Program-made: the position numbers and the translations under genes
Part shown: piece after piece, positions 54,416 to 63,355 of the stretch
Layout: each line of letters begins with the position of its first letter
Numbering within the stretch: the first letter of the stretch is position 1
Source of the DNA: Pseudomonas fulva 12-X
GTDB taxonomy: Bacteria > Pseudomonadota > Gammaproteobacteria > Pseudomonadales > Pseudomonadaceae
Direction: 5' to 3'
Length of the DNA: 64,000 bases
Assembly: GCF_000213805.1 (NCBI RefSeq)
Contig: NC_015556.1
Span: forward strand, 3,177,001-3,241,000
Notes under the pieces: model-generated
Seen by the model: the letters and a program-made list of their open reading frames with translations, nothing else
The model's database searches: none
Told to the model about the DNA's origin: nothing

Positions 54416-55519
54416 TCAGATCACGATCAGTTCGGCGTTCAGGGCACCGGCCTGCTCTAGGGCCTGAAGGATGCTCATCACATCATCCGGGGTGGCGCCC
54501 AGGCTGTTGACGGTGTCGATGATGCTTTCCAGGCTGGAGCCTTCCGGCCAGCGGAACATCGGGTTGGCTTCCTGGGCGACTTCGACGTCGGATTGCGGCG
54601 TGACCACGGTCTGCCCTTGCGAGAAAGGTGCCGGCTGGCTGACCTGGGGATTTTCCCGGATGGTCACCCGTAGGCTGCCATGGGAAACCGCCGCTGCCTT
54701 GACCCGCACGCCCTGCCCGACCACCACCGTGCCGGTGCGACTGTTGAACACCACGCGCGGGCGCACGCGCCCCTGCTCGACGTCCACCGCTTCGAGCAGC
54801 GCCATGAAACTGGTGCGCTGGCTCGGCGTCTGCGGCGCCCTGACGCTGATCCGGGTGCCGTCCAGGGCGCTGGCCAGGCCCGGCCCGAAGGTCGCCTCCA
54901 GGGCACGAACGATATGGGTGGCCGTCTGGAAGCTCGGCTGGCGCAGATTGAGCATGATGTCCGGGCGAGTGATGAAATCGCTGCCAATCATTTTCTCGAT
55001 GGTCGCCCCGTTGGCGATACGCCCGCTGTTGGCGCTGTTAATGGCGATGCTCGAGCCGCTCTGCCCTTCGGCCTTGAGGCCACCGACGACCAGGGCACCC
55101 TGGGCCAGTGCGTAGGTTTCGCCGTCCACACCGAGCAACGGAGTGAGCAGCAACTGGCCGCCGCGCAGGCTCTTGGCGTCGCCCAGCGACGACACGGTGA
55201 TGTCGACCGTTTGCCCCGGCCCATAGGACGGCGGCACTTCGGCGGTGACGGTCACCGCGGCGACGTTCTTCAGCTTGGGGTCGACGTTCTCCGGCAGGTT
55301 GACGCCGAACTGCTTGATCATGTTGGCGACCGACTGACTGGTAAAGCGCACCTGGCTCTTGTCGCCGGTGCCGTCCAGGCCCACTACCAGGCCGTAGCCG
55401 ATCAGCTGGTTGCCGCGAATCCCTTCGACATCGACCAGATCAAGCAACGGTACGGCCTGCACCAGCGGTGCGAGGCCGAGCAGCGCGACGGCGCACAGGT
55501 GGATAAGCGGGGCACGCAT
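54416..55519 (-). CDS. flgI: flagellar P-ring protein FlgI
   Basis: About 367 residues from 55519 ([14 protein letters not shown]) after AGGAG. A signal peptide is followed by the FlgI signature [28 protein letters not shown] and [10 protein letters not shown], and it ends ...[14 protein letters not shown]. It forms the periplasmic ring around the rod. Its start is 11 bp after flgH. Confidence 0.95.
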   Translation of the reverse strand: MRAPLIHLCAVALLGLAPLVQAVPLLDLVDVEGIRGNQLIGYGLVVGLDGTGDKSQVRFTSQSVANMIKQFGVNLPENVDPKLKNVAAVTVTAEVPPSYGPGQTVDITVSSLGDAKSLRGGQLLLTPLLGVDGETYALAQGALVVGGLKAEGQSGSSIAINSANSGRIANGATIEKMIGSDFITRPDIMLNLRQPSFQTATHIVRALEATFGPGLASALDGTRISVRAPQTPSQRTSFMALLEAVDVEQGRVRPRVVFNSRTGTVVVGQGVRVKAAAVSHGSLRVTIRENPQVSQPAPFSQGQTVVTPQSDVEVAQEANPMFRWPEGSSLESIIDTVNSLGATPDDVMSILQALEQAGALNAELIVI

Positions 55520-55530
55520 GGCAGCTCCTG

Positions 55531-56196
55531 TCACAGCGGGAAAATCGGGTGGGTGAAGAAGCGTGTCAGCCAGCCTGCCGAATTGCTGTCATTGAGCACG
55601 CCGCGCCCGGCGTAGGAAATCTGTGCATTGGCGACGTTCTGCGAGGAAATCTGGTTGAAGCGGTTGATATCACCCACCCGTACCAGACCGGTGAGGCGAA
55701 TGAACTCTTCGCCCTGGTTGAGCCTGAGGCCCTTTTCACCGCGAACTAGCAGAGTGCCGTTGGGCAGTACCCGATGCACAGTCACGGCGATGGAGCCACG
55801 CAGCGAGTTCTGCTGCGAGCTTTGCGCCGAGCCATTGAAGGTACGATTGGCCGCGGCGCTGCTTTCCAGGCGTTCGTAGTCGTTACCCAGCACCCGCGGT
55901 ATGCCGATGTTCACGCCCGCCTGCTTGCCGAACTGCGTGCCGGCACTCTTGCTCGACTGGGTACTTTCCTGCAGCACCACGGTGAGAATGTCGCCGACGC
56001 GCAGAGCGCGCTGGTCCTGCAGCAGCGAGCCGCCGTAGCCGTTGCGATACAGGCCGCCGGCCACCGTGGGCGGCAGGCTGTAGTCCAGCTCGGGCGGCTG
56101 ATAGGCGGACGAATCCTCCTCGGGCAGCATTTCCTTGAAGCTGGCACAGCCGGCCAGACACAGTACGACGAGCAGAGGTAGCAGGCGCAGGCTCAT
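55531..56196 (-). CDS. flgH: flagellar L-ring lipoprotein FlgH
   Basis: A 221-residue outer-membrane lipoprotein with lipobox LCLAGC (Cys about 17) and the FlgH motifs [24 protein letters not shown] and [21 protein letters not shown]. It forms the L-ring bushing. It starts two bases after the flgG stop. Confidence 0.94.
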   Translation of the reverse strand: MSLRLLPLLVVLCLAGCASFKEMLPEEDSSAYQPPELDYSLPPTVAGGLYRNGYGGSLLQDQRALRVGDILTVVLQESTQSSKSAGTQFGKQAGVNIGIPRVLGNDYERLESSAAANRTFNGSAQSSQQNSLRGSIAVTVHRVLPNGTLLVRGEKGLRLNQGEEFIRLTGLVRVGDINRFNQISSQNVANAQISYAGRGVLNDSNSAGWLTRFFTHPIFPL

Positions 56197-56198
56197 GA

Positions 56199-56984
56199 TC
56201 AGACGGTCTGGTTGAGGAACTGCTGCATGCCGGACGCCGCATCCAGCACCTTGGCGTTGGCCTCGTAGGCGCGCTGGATGGCGATCATGTTGACCATCGC
56301 CTCGACCACCTGCACATTGGAGCCTTCCAGCACGCCCTGCTTGAGGCCACCCAGGCCTTCCTCGCCCGGCACGCCCTCCTGGGGCTCGCCACTGGACACG
56401 GTCTCGCGGTACAGGTTGCCGCCCAGGGCTTCCAGGCCCGCCGGGTTGGCGAAGTTGACCAGGTTGATCTGGCCCAGCTCGGACGGCAGCGAATCACCGG
56501 CCAGCACCGCCGTGACGATGCCGTCGCTGCCCACCGTGAAACGGCTGGCGCCAGCCGGCACCTCGATGTTCGGCGTCAGCGGCAAGCCCTGGGCATTGAC
56601 CATCACCCCTTCGGCGTTGAGCTGGAACTGGCCGTTCTCGGTGTAGTAGATGTCGCCGTTGGGCGCTTCGACCTGGAAGAAGCCGGCGCCAACGATGGCC
56701 AGGTCCATCGGTTGATTGGTGGTCTGCATGCTTCCTTCGGTGAACACCTTCTGGGTGCCGACCACCCGCACGCCGCTACCTAGCTGGATGCCGGACGGCA
56801 CGGTATTGACCTGATCGGCCTGCGCACCGGGCTGCAGATCGATGGAATAGAACAGATCCTCGAAGACCACCCGATCGGCCTTGAAGCCGACGGTGTTGAC
56901 GTTGGCCAGGTTGTTGGCCACCGCCGACAAGGCCGTGTCCTGGGCTGTAAGGCCGGTCTTGCTCACCCACAATGCAGAACTCAT
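56199..56984 (-). CDS. flgG: flagellar distal rod protein FlgG
   Basis: A 261-residue rod protein with the rod/hook N-terminus ANNLANVNTVGFKADRVVFED and the C-terminal VQVVEAMVNMIAIQRAYEANAKVLDAASGMQQFLNQTV. This C-terminal signature is shared by all FlgG. It forms most of the distal rod. Confidence 0.95.
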   Translation of the reverse strand: MSSALWVSKTGLTAQDTALSAVANNLANVNTVGFKADRVVFEDLFYSIDLQPGAQADQVNTVPSGIQLGSGVRVVGTQKVFTEGSMQTTNQPMDLAIVGAGFFQVEAPNGDIYYTENGQFQLNAEGVMVNAQGLPLTPNIEVPAGASRFTVGSDGIVTAVLAGDSLPSELGQINLVNFANPAGLEALGGNLYRETVSSGEPQEGVPGEEGLGGLKQGVLEGSNVQVVEAMVNMIAIQRAYEANAKVLDAASGMQQFLNQTV

Positions 56985-56996
56985 TTCACGCTCCTG

Positions 56997-57731
56997 TTAG
57001 CCCTGGCCACGAATCAGCCGGTTGCCCGCCTCGGACAGATTTTCGGCTGCCTTCATCATCTTCACCTGGGTCTCGAACAGACGCCCCAGGCTCATGCTCG
57101 CCACCAGTTGCTCGATGGACGACACGTTGCTCGATTCCAGAAAGCCGGACACCAGGCGCACGCCTTCGTCCGCCTCTGCCTGTACGCCATCGGCGCGGAT
57201 CAGCAGGCCGCTCTCGTCCTTGCGCAGCGCGTCGGCGGGTTCGTTGACCAGCTTGATGCGCCCCACTTCGGCGGTGACGAAGTCGCCGCGCGGCACCACC
57301 GAGACGATGCCGTCACGACCGATGTTGAGGCTGTCGTATTCGGGCAGCACGATCGGCCCGCCCTCACCCACCACCGGCCGGCCGTGCAAGGTCAGGCGCA
57401 TCTCGGCGTCGACCACCAGATTGCCGTTGCGGGTGTAGAGCTCGCGCCCTTCGCCGTCCTGCACGGCGATCAGGCCAGGACCCTGGATGGCGAAGTCCAG
57501 CTCGCGGCCGGTCGCCATCATCTGCCCCTGGCTGAGATCGACGCCGTTGTCGCGCACCCGCGCCAAGTGCCGGCTGGCATAGCCGTAGCCATCCACGCTT
57601 GAGGCCTCGGCCTGTTCCAGGTCAGCGCGAAAGCCGCTGGTGTTGACGTTGGCCAGGTTGTTGGCACGCACCTGCAACGAGGTCATCGTGCGGCTGGCCG
57701 CGGTCATCGCGGTGTATCCCAAACGATCCAT
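56997..57731 (-). CDS. flgF: flagellar proximal rod protein FlgF
   Basis: A 244-residue proximal rod protein. It opens MDRLGYTAMTAASRTMTSLQVRANNLANVNTSGFRADLEQ and ends with SSIEQLVASMSLGRLFETQVKMMKAAENLSEAGNRLIRGQG, both as expected of FlgF. Twelve bases before flgG. Confidence 0.93.
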   Translation of the reverse strand: MDRLGYTAMTAASRTMTSLQVRANNLANVNTSGFRADLEQAEASSVDGYGYASRHLARVRDNGVDLSQGQMMATGRELDFAIQGPGLIAVQDGEGRELYTRNGNLVVDAEMRLTLHGRPVVGEGGPIVLPEYDSLNIGRDGIVSVVPRGDFVTAEVGRIKLVNEPADALRKDESGLLIRADGVQAEADEGVRLVSGFLESSNVSSIEQLVASMSLGRLFETQVKMMKAAENLSEAGNRLIRGQG

Positions 57732-57740
57732 GGATCAGCC

Positions 57741-58928
57741 TCAGATTGCGTTGAACAACACCTGGGTGAGTTCCTTGTTGGTGGTCAGTACCTTGCTGTT
57801 GGCCTGGTAGTTGCGCTGGCCTTCCATCAGGTTGACCAACTGCTGGGTCAGGTCGACGTTGGAACCTTCCAGCGTGCTGGCCGCCAGGGCGCCAAACGAG
57901 CCGACACCCGGAACCCCGAGCAGCGCCTGGCCGGAATCGGCGGTCTCGCTCCAGGCCGTACCGGTTTCGTTGCGCAGGCCCTGGGCGTTGGCGAAATTGG
58001 CCAGTACCACCTGGCCCTGCAGCATGCGCTGGCCGTTGCTGTAGTTGGCGTAGATCATGCCGTTCTTCTCGACCGCCATACCGATCTGCTCGCCCGCCGT
58101 ATAACCGTTGGCGACGTTGGTGGTGACCACGAACGGCGAGCCGAACTGACTGGTGCCGGTGTAATCGAGAGCGATGCTGATCGCGTCGGCACCCGGCACG
58201 TTGGCCGTCAGGGTGGTCGGCGCGGTAGGCGCGGTCAGCGCGCCTGCGGTCGAGAAGTTCAGGGTGGTCGGCGTACCGACGGCCGTACCGTCCAGGTAGT
58301 AATGACTCTGCCAGGCGTTCTCGGCGGTCTTGACGAAGTATTGGGTGAAGGTGTGTTCACGTCCCAGGGAGTCGTACACCCGGGAGGTGTAGGTGGAGTT
58401 GAAACTGTTGCTGTCGGCCGGGTCGAAGATGGCGACCGTCGGCACCGCATCGTTGGCATTGAGGTTGGCAACGAAGTCCAGACTGTCACTGGCCCTGGCC
58501 GGCAGGTTGGCGCTGCTGAGCTGCAGGTCGCCGACCGCACCGACCTGCAGATTGCCGGCGGCGTCGACGCCATAGCCCTGCACACGCGCGCCGGTGGGCG
58601 TAGTGACGAAGTTGTTCTTGTCCGGTCCGAATACCCCGGCGCGGGTGTACTGCACCTCGCCACTGGCGCTACGCACCGTGAAGAAACCATCACCGGCGAT
58701 AGCCAGGTCCAGATTGGAGCCGGTGCCGACCAGCGCGCCACGCTGGCTGATGCTCTGGGTAGTGGCCAGAACCTCCACACCCATCATCTGGCTCTCCGCG
58801 TAGACGCTGCCGAACTCGGTACGCGACGACTTGAAGCCGGTGGTGCCGACGTTGGAAATGTTGTGGCTGATGGTGTTGAGCTGCTCGTTGACCGCGTTCA
58901 GGCCACTCAGGGCGATGTTGAAACTCAT
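57741..58928 (-). CDS. flgE: flagellar hook protein FlgE
   Basis: A 395-residue hook protein. The N-terminus MSFNIALSGLNAVNEQLNTISHNISNVGTTGFKSSRTEF and the C-terminal TLEGSNVDLTQQLVNLMEGQRNYQANSKVL are diagnostic. It is shorter than the 462-residue polar FlgE of P. aeruginosa. Nine bases before flgF. Confidence 0.95.
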   Translation of the reverse strand: MSFNIALSGLNAVNEQLNTISHNISNVGTTGFKSSRTEFGSVYAESQMMGVEVLATTQSISQRGALVGTGSNLDLAIAGDGFFTVRSASGEVQYTRAGVFGPDKNNFVTTPTGARVQGYGVDAAGNLQVGAVGDLQLSSANLPARASDSLDFVANLNANDAVPTVAIFDPADSNSFNSTYTSRVYDSLGREHTFTQYFVKTAENAWQSHYYLDGTAVGTPTTLNFSTAGALTAPTAPTTLTANVPGADAISIALDYTGTSQFGSPFVVTTNVANGYTAGEQIGMAVEKNGMIYANYSNGQRMLQGQVVLANFANAQGLRNETGTAWSETADSGQALLGVPGVGSFGALAASTLEGSNVDLTQQLVNLMEGQRNYQANSKVLTTNKELTQVLFNAI

Positions 58929-58953
58929 GGAATACCTCTGCGTGAAAGACGGA

Positions 58954-59631
58954 TCAGAACAGGCCCGCGGTGCGGGACTGGCCGAACTCGGTCAGGGTGT
59001 AGAACGGCACCGATCCGACGCCGTCGATATCCAGCATCGGGCCGCTGTCACCGACCCGTACCCGCGTGACCACACCGGCGACCTCGACGGTGGGCAACTC
59101 GCCGCTGGCGGTGACCACCGCGACCTTGAAAGTGCCGGGGCGCAGCCCGAGCGCTGCAGGGTCGATGGTGAACGGCACATCGCCCGGCGCCTGGCTGCCC
59201 AGCTCCACGCGGGTGACCACGCCGTTGCTGTCGGTGAGCTCCAGCTGGGTCTTGGCCGAGGCGTGCTCGAGGTTGAACGAGCCCTTCACGGGCTCGCCAT
59301 CCAGGCTCAGTGACTCGACCGCCACCTTCACTTCCTGATTGACCAGCCCGGCGGCGGTTAGGGTCTGCAGGTTGTCCAGCAGCACCAGGTTGCTCTGGCT
59401 CAACGCCGCCATGTTTTCCAGGCTCTTGACCTGGGACATGGCCGAAAACTGGTTGAGGAACTCGGTGTTATCCACCGGGCTGGTGGGATCCTGGTTCTGG
59501 ATCTGCGCGACCATCAGCGAGATGAAGGTGTTTTCCATCTTCGCCGCGTCACTGAGGTTGACCGCGCCTTTGACCTGATCCGACTGCGCGGCGCCATTAG
59601 CCGCCAGACTCGTACCGCTGACAGCCGCCAT
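58954..59631 (-). CDS. flgD: flagellar hook-capping protein FlgD
   Basis: A 225-residue hook scaffold with the FlgD signature NTFISLMVAQIQNQDPTSPVDNTEFLNQFSAMSQVKSLENM-type text near residues 33-75, and a Tudor/FlgD-like C-terminal domain. The start shares a base with the flgC stop (TGATG), so it is translationally coupled. Confidence 0.93.
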   Translation of the reverse strand: MAAVSGTSLAANGAAQSDQVKGAVNLSDAAKMENTFISLMVAQIQNQDPTSPVDNTEFLNQFSAMSQVKSLENMAALSQSNLVLLDNLQTLTAAGLVNQEVKVAVESLSLDGEPVKGSFNLEHASAKTQLELTDSNGVVTRVELGSQAPGDVPFTIDPAALGLRPGTFKVAVVTASGELPTVEVAGVVTRVRVGDSGPMLDIDGVGSVPFYTLTEFGQSRTAGLF

Positions 59632-60059
59632 CAGTTTTCACCCAGCCGCAAGATGCCCTGCTGCATGCTCTTGACCCGATTGAGCACCTCCACGCCCGTT
59701 TCGAAACTGCGGGTAGCGGACATCATGTCGGTCATTTCCTCGATCTGGTTGATGTTGGCGTAGTAGACGTAGCCCTGGCCGTTGGCCAGCGGATTGCCCG
59801 GCTCGTAACGGCGTACCGGCTCGCGACCGGACGGCACCACATCGAGCACCTGCACATGGGCGCCGCCCATGCCGGCACTGCGCGTCAGTTGGCCGTTCTC
59901 GTAGATGGCGGCGAATACCGGCTTGCGCGCCTGGTACACGTCAGCCGGATCGGCCGCTGCCGACTCGGCGTTGGCCAGGTTGCTGGCCACGGTATTGAGG
60001 CGCACGGTCTGTGCGTTCATGGCGGTACCGGCAATGCGGTAGAGAGAATCGAACGACAT
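59631..60059 (-). CDS. flgC: flagellar rod protein FlgC
   Basis: A 142-residue rod protein beginning MSFDSLYRIAGTAMNAQTVRLNTVASNLANAESAAADPADVYQARKPVF and ending with MMSATRSFETGVEVLNRVKSMQQGILRLGE. Its start is two bases after flgB. Confidence 0.95.
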   Translation of the reverse strand: MSFDSLYRIAGTAMNAQTVRLNTVASNLANAESAAADPADVYQARKPVFAAIYENGQLTRSAGMGGAHVQVLDVVPSGREPVRRYEPGNPLANGQGYVYYANINQIEEMTDMMSATRSFETGVEVLNRVKSMQQGILRLGEN

Positions 60060-60061
60060 GC

Positions 60062-60424
60062 TCAGCGGCCCTCGATGGCTTGCTTGAGGCCCTGGAACTT
60101 CATGCTCAGGAACGTCAGGCTGGTCTGGAAATCCATGGCATTGCGCGAGAACGCGGCCTGCTCCACCGCCAGCTCGACCGTGTTGCCGTCCAGCGAAGGC
60201 TGCATGGGCAGGCGGTACTGCAGGCCGGCATCGGCACTGCGGCCCAGTGCCGAAAAGGCCGAACCTTCGAGCTGCCTCATCTCACTGGCGAAATCGATGT
60301 CACGGGCCTGGAACCCTGGCGTATCCTCGTTGGCCAGGTTGGCCGAGAGGATTTCGCTGCGCTGCATGCGCAGCTCGAGGGCACGCACATGTACCCCCAG
60401 GCTTTCCTCGATCCGTATACTCAT
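60062..60424 (-). CDS. flgB: flagellar rod protein FlgB
   Basis: A 120-residue rod protein, the first gene of the leftward operon. The start at 60424 (MSIRIEESLGVHVRAL) follows GGAGAG. SANLANEDTPGFQARDIDF at residues 27-45 is the family motif. The longer in-frame start at 60484 lies upstream of the sigma-54-like element's predicted transcript start and is unlikely. Confidence 0.92.
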   Translation of the reverse strand: MSIRIEESLGVHVRALELRMQRSEILSANLANEDTPGFQARDIDFASEMRQLEGSAFSALGRSADAGLQYRLPMQPSLDGNTVELAVEQAAFSRNAMDFQTSLTFLSMKFQGLKQAIEGR

Positions 60425-60466
60425 CGCACGCTCTCCACCCACGTCCATCGCTGTTGCGGGTACGAG

Positions 60467-60482
60467 AGCAGAAATCGTGCCC
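60467..60482 (-). promoter_or_regulatory. candidate sigma-54 promoter of the flgB operon
   Basis: On the minus strand GGGCACGATTTCTGCT fits the sigma-54 consensus TGGCACG-N4-TTGCW with the correct GG-N10-GC spacing and two mismatches. The predicted transcript start is near 60456, leaving a short leader to the flgB ATG. Confidence 0.6.
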
Positions 60483-60514
60483 ACTCGAAAAAATTAATTA
60501 AGACACTGATTTAA

Positions 60515-61324
60515 ATGGATTTTTCAGAAAAACCCGGCACTCGGACAACATCCCCGCTTCCGCTTTTTCGGGAAGCCGTGGCGGCATGCGGAAGCCTCAC
60601 TTCCGCCACGACGGCCGTTGCCACCGCACTGCTGGCGGTCGCGCTGAGTTATTCGAATGGGGCGTTTGCCGATGCCGAGCAGCAGATCGACGCACGCATT
60701 CGCACCTATCTCGCCAGTCAGCTCGATGAGCACGCCGAGCAGCAGGGTTGGCAGAACCCGCAGATCACTTACAAGCGCACCGCGCTGGGCACCAGCCGTA
60801 CGCTGCCCAACTGCGCCTCGGCACTGCAGCTCGAGCGCCTCGACGAAGGCCGAGGGCTGCTCGAACGGCAGCGTCTGCAGGTGGCCTGCCCGGACGATGG
60901 CGGCTGGCAACAGGTCAGCCTGGTGACGCCCAGCGTACTGCTGCCGGTGCTGGTCGCCACCACCGTGACGGATCGCGGCGCGCCACTGGCGGCGGAGCAA
61001 TTTCAGTTACAGGCCCAGGACGTCGCCAGGCTGCCGCGCGGTTTCTATCAGGATGCCGACGAGGTCGCCGGGCAGATCGCCAAGCGGCGCATCAGGACGG
61101 GCCAGGTGCTGACCCCCAACCTGGTCGCCCCGGCTCTGCTGGTCACGCGCGGGCAGACCGTGACCATGATCGCGCGCCAGGGCGATATCCAGGCCAGCAC
61201 CGCAGGCACTGCGCTGGAAGACGGCCAGATGGGTCAGCTGATCCGCGTGCGCAATCAGGCCAGCGACACGGTGATCCGCGCCAGGGTCAAGGCCAAAGGC
61301 GTGGTGACGACGCAGCGTCAGTGA
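60515..61324 (+). CDS. flgA: flagellar P-ring assembly chaperone FlgA
   Basis: About 269 residues if started at 60515; the ATG lacks a good ribosome-binding site and a GTG at 60578 is an alternative. A hydrophobic signal segment (about residues 33-53, ending GAFA) precedes the SAF/FlgA domain: PRGFYQDADEVAGQIAKRRIRTGQVLTPNLVAPALLVTRGQTVTMIARQGDI. FlgA guides FlgI polymerisation. It is divergent from flgB and directly upstream of the flagellin gene. Confidence 0.9.
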   Translation: MDFSEKPGTRTTSPLPLFREAVAACGSLTSATTAVATALLAVALSYSNGAFADAEQQIDARIRTYLASQLDEHAEQQGWQNPQITYKRTALGTSRTLPNCASALQLERLDEGRGLLERQRLQVACPDDGGWQQVSLVTPSVLLPVLVATTVTDRGAPLAAEQFQLQAQDVARLPRGFYQDADEVAGQIAKRRIRTGQVLTPNLVAPALLVTRGQTVTMIARQGDIQASTAGTALEDGQMGQLIRVRNQASDTVIRARVKAKGVVTTQRQ

Positions 61325-61386
61325 GCCGTAAAACCAGCGTTCGATATCTGGCGCCATTTTTTTGCAGAAAACATTTAAGTTGCTGA

Positions 61387-61398
61387 CGACAGCTGTCG
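61387..61398. promoter_or_regulatory. 12-bp palindrome in the flagellin leader
   Basis: CGACAGCTGTCG is a perfect palindrome 62-73 bp upstream of the flagellin ATG. It may be an operator or a leader RNA stem. I found no convincing sigma-28 or sigma-54 promoter in this gap. Confidence 0.4.
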
Positions 61399-61459
61399 CC
61401 TTCACCGGTTAGCAGGCGCAAAGCCAGCTCCCAACCAACCGTCAGAAGGACGATTCGAA

Positions 61460-62302
61460 ATGGCTCTGTCGATCCACACCAACTACGCATCCCTGGTCAC
61501 CCAGTCGAACCTGAACAAGACCAACGGCAACCTGTCCACCGCGCAACAGCGCCTGGGTACCGGCTACCGCGTCAACAGCGCCGCCGACGACGCCGCTGGC
61601 CTGCAAATCGCTACTCGCCTGAATGCCCAGTCCCGCGGCATGGACGTTGCCTCGCGCAACACCGGCGATGCCATCTCCCTGCTGCAAACCGCTGAAGGCG
61701 CCTTCACCGAAATCACCGACATCACCCAGCGCCTGAAAGACCTCGCCACTCAGGCCGCGAGTGATACCAACAGCGCAGATGACCGTACTGCACTGCAGGG
61801 TGAGTTCGATGCCCTGGCCCTGGAAATCGAGAACATCTTCCAGAACACCACTTACGCTGGCGAAAAACTGTTCGACACAGGCGGCAAACTGCAGGCTGGC
61901 CCCATCAACTTCCAGATTGGCGCAACTGCAGACGAGAAGCTTGAGTTCGACGCCTCGACCAAGGTAGATGACATGGCGACCTTGATCGGTGAAATCAAGG
62001 ACCTGACCCTCGACGACGCCGCTAACGCTGGCGCGGCCATCACCGCCCTGGCCGGCGGCCTGGACGACATCGGCGCTCTGCGTGCCGACTTTGGCGCCAA
62101 CATCAACCGCCTGAACCACACGTCCAACAACCTGGCCAACATGAAGGACAACACCGACGTGGCTCGCGGCCGCATCATGGACGCCGACTTCGCTTCGGAA
62201 AGCGCCAGCATGACCAAGAACAGCATGCTGATGCAGTCGGGCATTTCGATGCTGCGTCAATCCGGCCAGATGCCGAGCATGGTCATGTCCCTACTGGGCT
62301 GA
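61460..62302 (+). CDS. lafA: lateral-type flagellin (LafA-like)
   Basis: A 280-residue flagellin made almost only of the D0/D1 ends: MALSIHTNYASLVTQSNLNKTNGNLSTA at the start, INSAADDAAGLQIA-like text at about 37-50, and a C-terminus DADFASESASMTKNSMLMQSGISMLRQSGQMPSMVMSLLG. The variable outer domain is nearly absent. The length (280 aa) matches lateral flagellins of Vibrio and of E. coli Flag-2 rather than Pseudomonas polar FliC (about 390-490 aa). GAAGGAC lies just upstream. Confidence 0.93.
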   Translation: MALSIHTNYASLVTQSNLNKTNGNLSTAQQRLGTGYRVNSAADDAAGLQIATRLNAQSRGMDVASRNTGDAISLLQTAEGAFTEITDITQRLKDLATQAASDTNSADDRTALQGEFDALALEIENIFQNTTYAGEKLFDTGGKLQAGPINFQIGATADEKLEFDASTKVDDMATLIGEIKDLTLDDAANAGAAITALAGGLDDIGALRADFGANINRLNHTSNNLANMKDNTDVARGRIMDADFASESASMTKNSMLMQSGISMLRQSGQMPSMVMSLLG

Positions 62303-62327
62303 TCCCGCCTACGCGACACGCCCTATG

Positions 62328-62358
62328 ACGCCCCCGCCTCGTGCGGGGGCGTTTTCGT
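62328..62358 (+). terminator. Rho-independent terminator after the flagellin gene
   Basis: ACGCCCCCGC, CTCGT loop, GCGGGGGCGT, followed by TTTCGTTT, 25 bp past the flagellin stop. A strong intrinsic terminator, as expected for a highly expressed gene. Confidence 0.9.
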
Positions 62359-62542
62359 TTGTACAAAAAAATGGCCTGGACCGCCCGGTATCAGTGACCG
62401 AGTAGTCAATTTTCAGCATCCACGCTCGACAAATTGTCACCGGCGGCCTGTTAAAAAGGTTGCAGTGACGGTTTTACAACGCCAATATGCCGCCACAAAT
62501 GGATGTCATACCTCTTGAAATGGAAAAAGTTCACTTTCGCCT

Positions 62543-63355
62543 ATGACGCTTTCCTTACCCATCGAAAACGATCTGGACGGCCTCTGCTTCCGACTGCAGA
62601 CAGGTAGCGCGGGTGGCGAAGCGTTGTTTCAACCGGCGCGCTACCAGCTGACGTTGATCAACGGCGACCAGCACAGGCGAGTCGAGCTCGGTTATTCCGG
62701 CAGCCGCCTGCTGGAGCGACTGTTGCAAGCACCGGGCGAAGTGATCGCCAGAGAAGATCTGCTGCAATACGCCTGGGCGGAACGGGTAGTCGGTCAGGGC
62801 AGCCTCAACCAGCAGATCTACACGCTGCGTCAGCTGCTGGGCGACGAACAGAAACGCGACATCATCCAGACCCTGCCGCGTCGTGGTTACCTGCTCAACT
62901 CCAGCGCATTGCTGGAAACCCTGCAGCCTGCAACTGCGCCGCCGGCAGCGCCGCAAGTATCGCCAGCTCTGGCAGCCGTAGCGCCAAAGCGCACCGGGAC
63001 AGGATTGCGCTGGCCAGTAGCCTTGCTGGCTACAGGTACGCTGCTGCTGTGCGGCAAGCTGGCCGGCGACAAGAAAACGGACCTGCAGTCGTACGCCACA
63101 CTAGGCCAGTTGAGCATTCTCTACGTCGCCCAGAGCCCGCGACAGCTTGCTCAGTTGCAGCACCTTGCGCAGCCCGCGGTCAGTGGCCTGGCCGAGCTGA
63201 GCGAACAGCCGCATGTGGTCACGGTCACCGGCACTGGAGAATTCGTGCAGGTGCTCTGCCGCAACCCGGACAGCCGACAAACCCACTGGCTGGAAATCCA
63301 TCAATCACGGCTCAGTGCAGTGCCGGAACAACACCTGCGAAGCTGCCTGATATGA
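62543..63355 (+). CDS. ToxR/CadC-like transmembrane transcriptional regulator (LafZ position)
   Basis: A 270-residue protein. The N-terminal OmpR/PhoB-type winged helix (about residues 45-118) has ELGYSGSRLLERLLQAPGEV, then REDLLQYAWAERVVGQGSLNQQIYTLRQLLGD, ending RRGYLL. A transmembrane segment follows (about 152-173, LRWPVALLATGTLLLCGKLA), then a periplasmic domain of about 95 residues with one Cys pair. It is a one-component membrane regulator. The ATG at 62543 has no clear ribosome-binding site and overlaps the end of a short upstream frame. It lies next to the flagellin, as lafZ does in Flag-2. Confidence 0.88.
   Translation: MTLSLPIENDLDGLCFRLQTGSAGGEALFQPARYQLTLINGDQHRRVELGYSGSRLLERLLQAPGEVIAREDLLQYAWAERVVGQGSLNQQIYTLRQLLGDEQKRDIIQTLPRRGYLLNSSALLETLQPATAPPAAPQVSPALAAVAPKRTGTGLRWPVALLATGTLLLCGKLAGDKKTDLQSYATLGQLSILYVAQSPRQLAQLQHLAQPAVSGLAELSEQPHVVTVTGTGEFVQVLCRNPDSRQTHWLEIHQSRLSAVPEQHLRSCLI

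Noticed and set aside
61349..61365. Possible sigma-54 site ahead of the flagellin (TGGCGC...TTGC)
   Set aside because: The GG and GC are 12 bases apart instead of the required 10.
61325..61459. Sigma-28 (FliA/LafS) promoter for the flagellin
   Set aside because: TAAA-like and GATA-like pieces exist but never with the right spacing.
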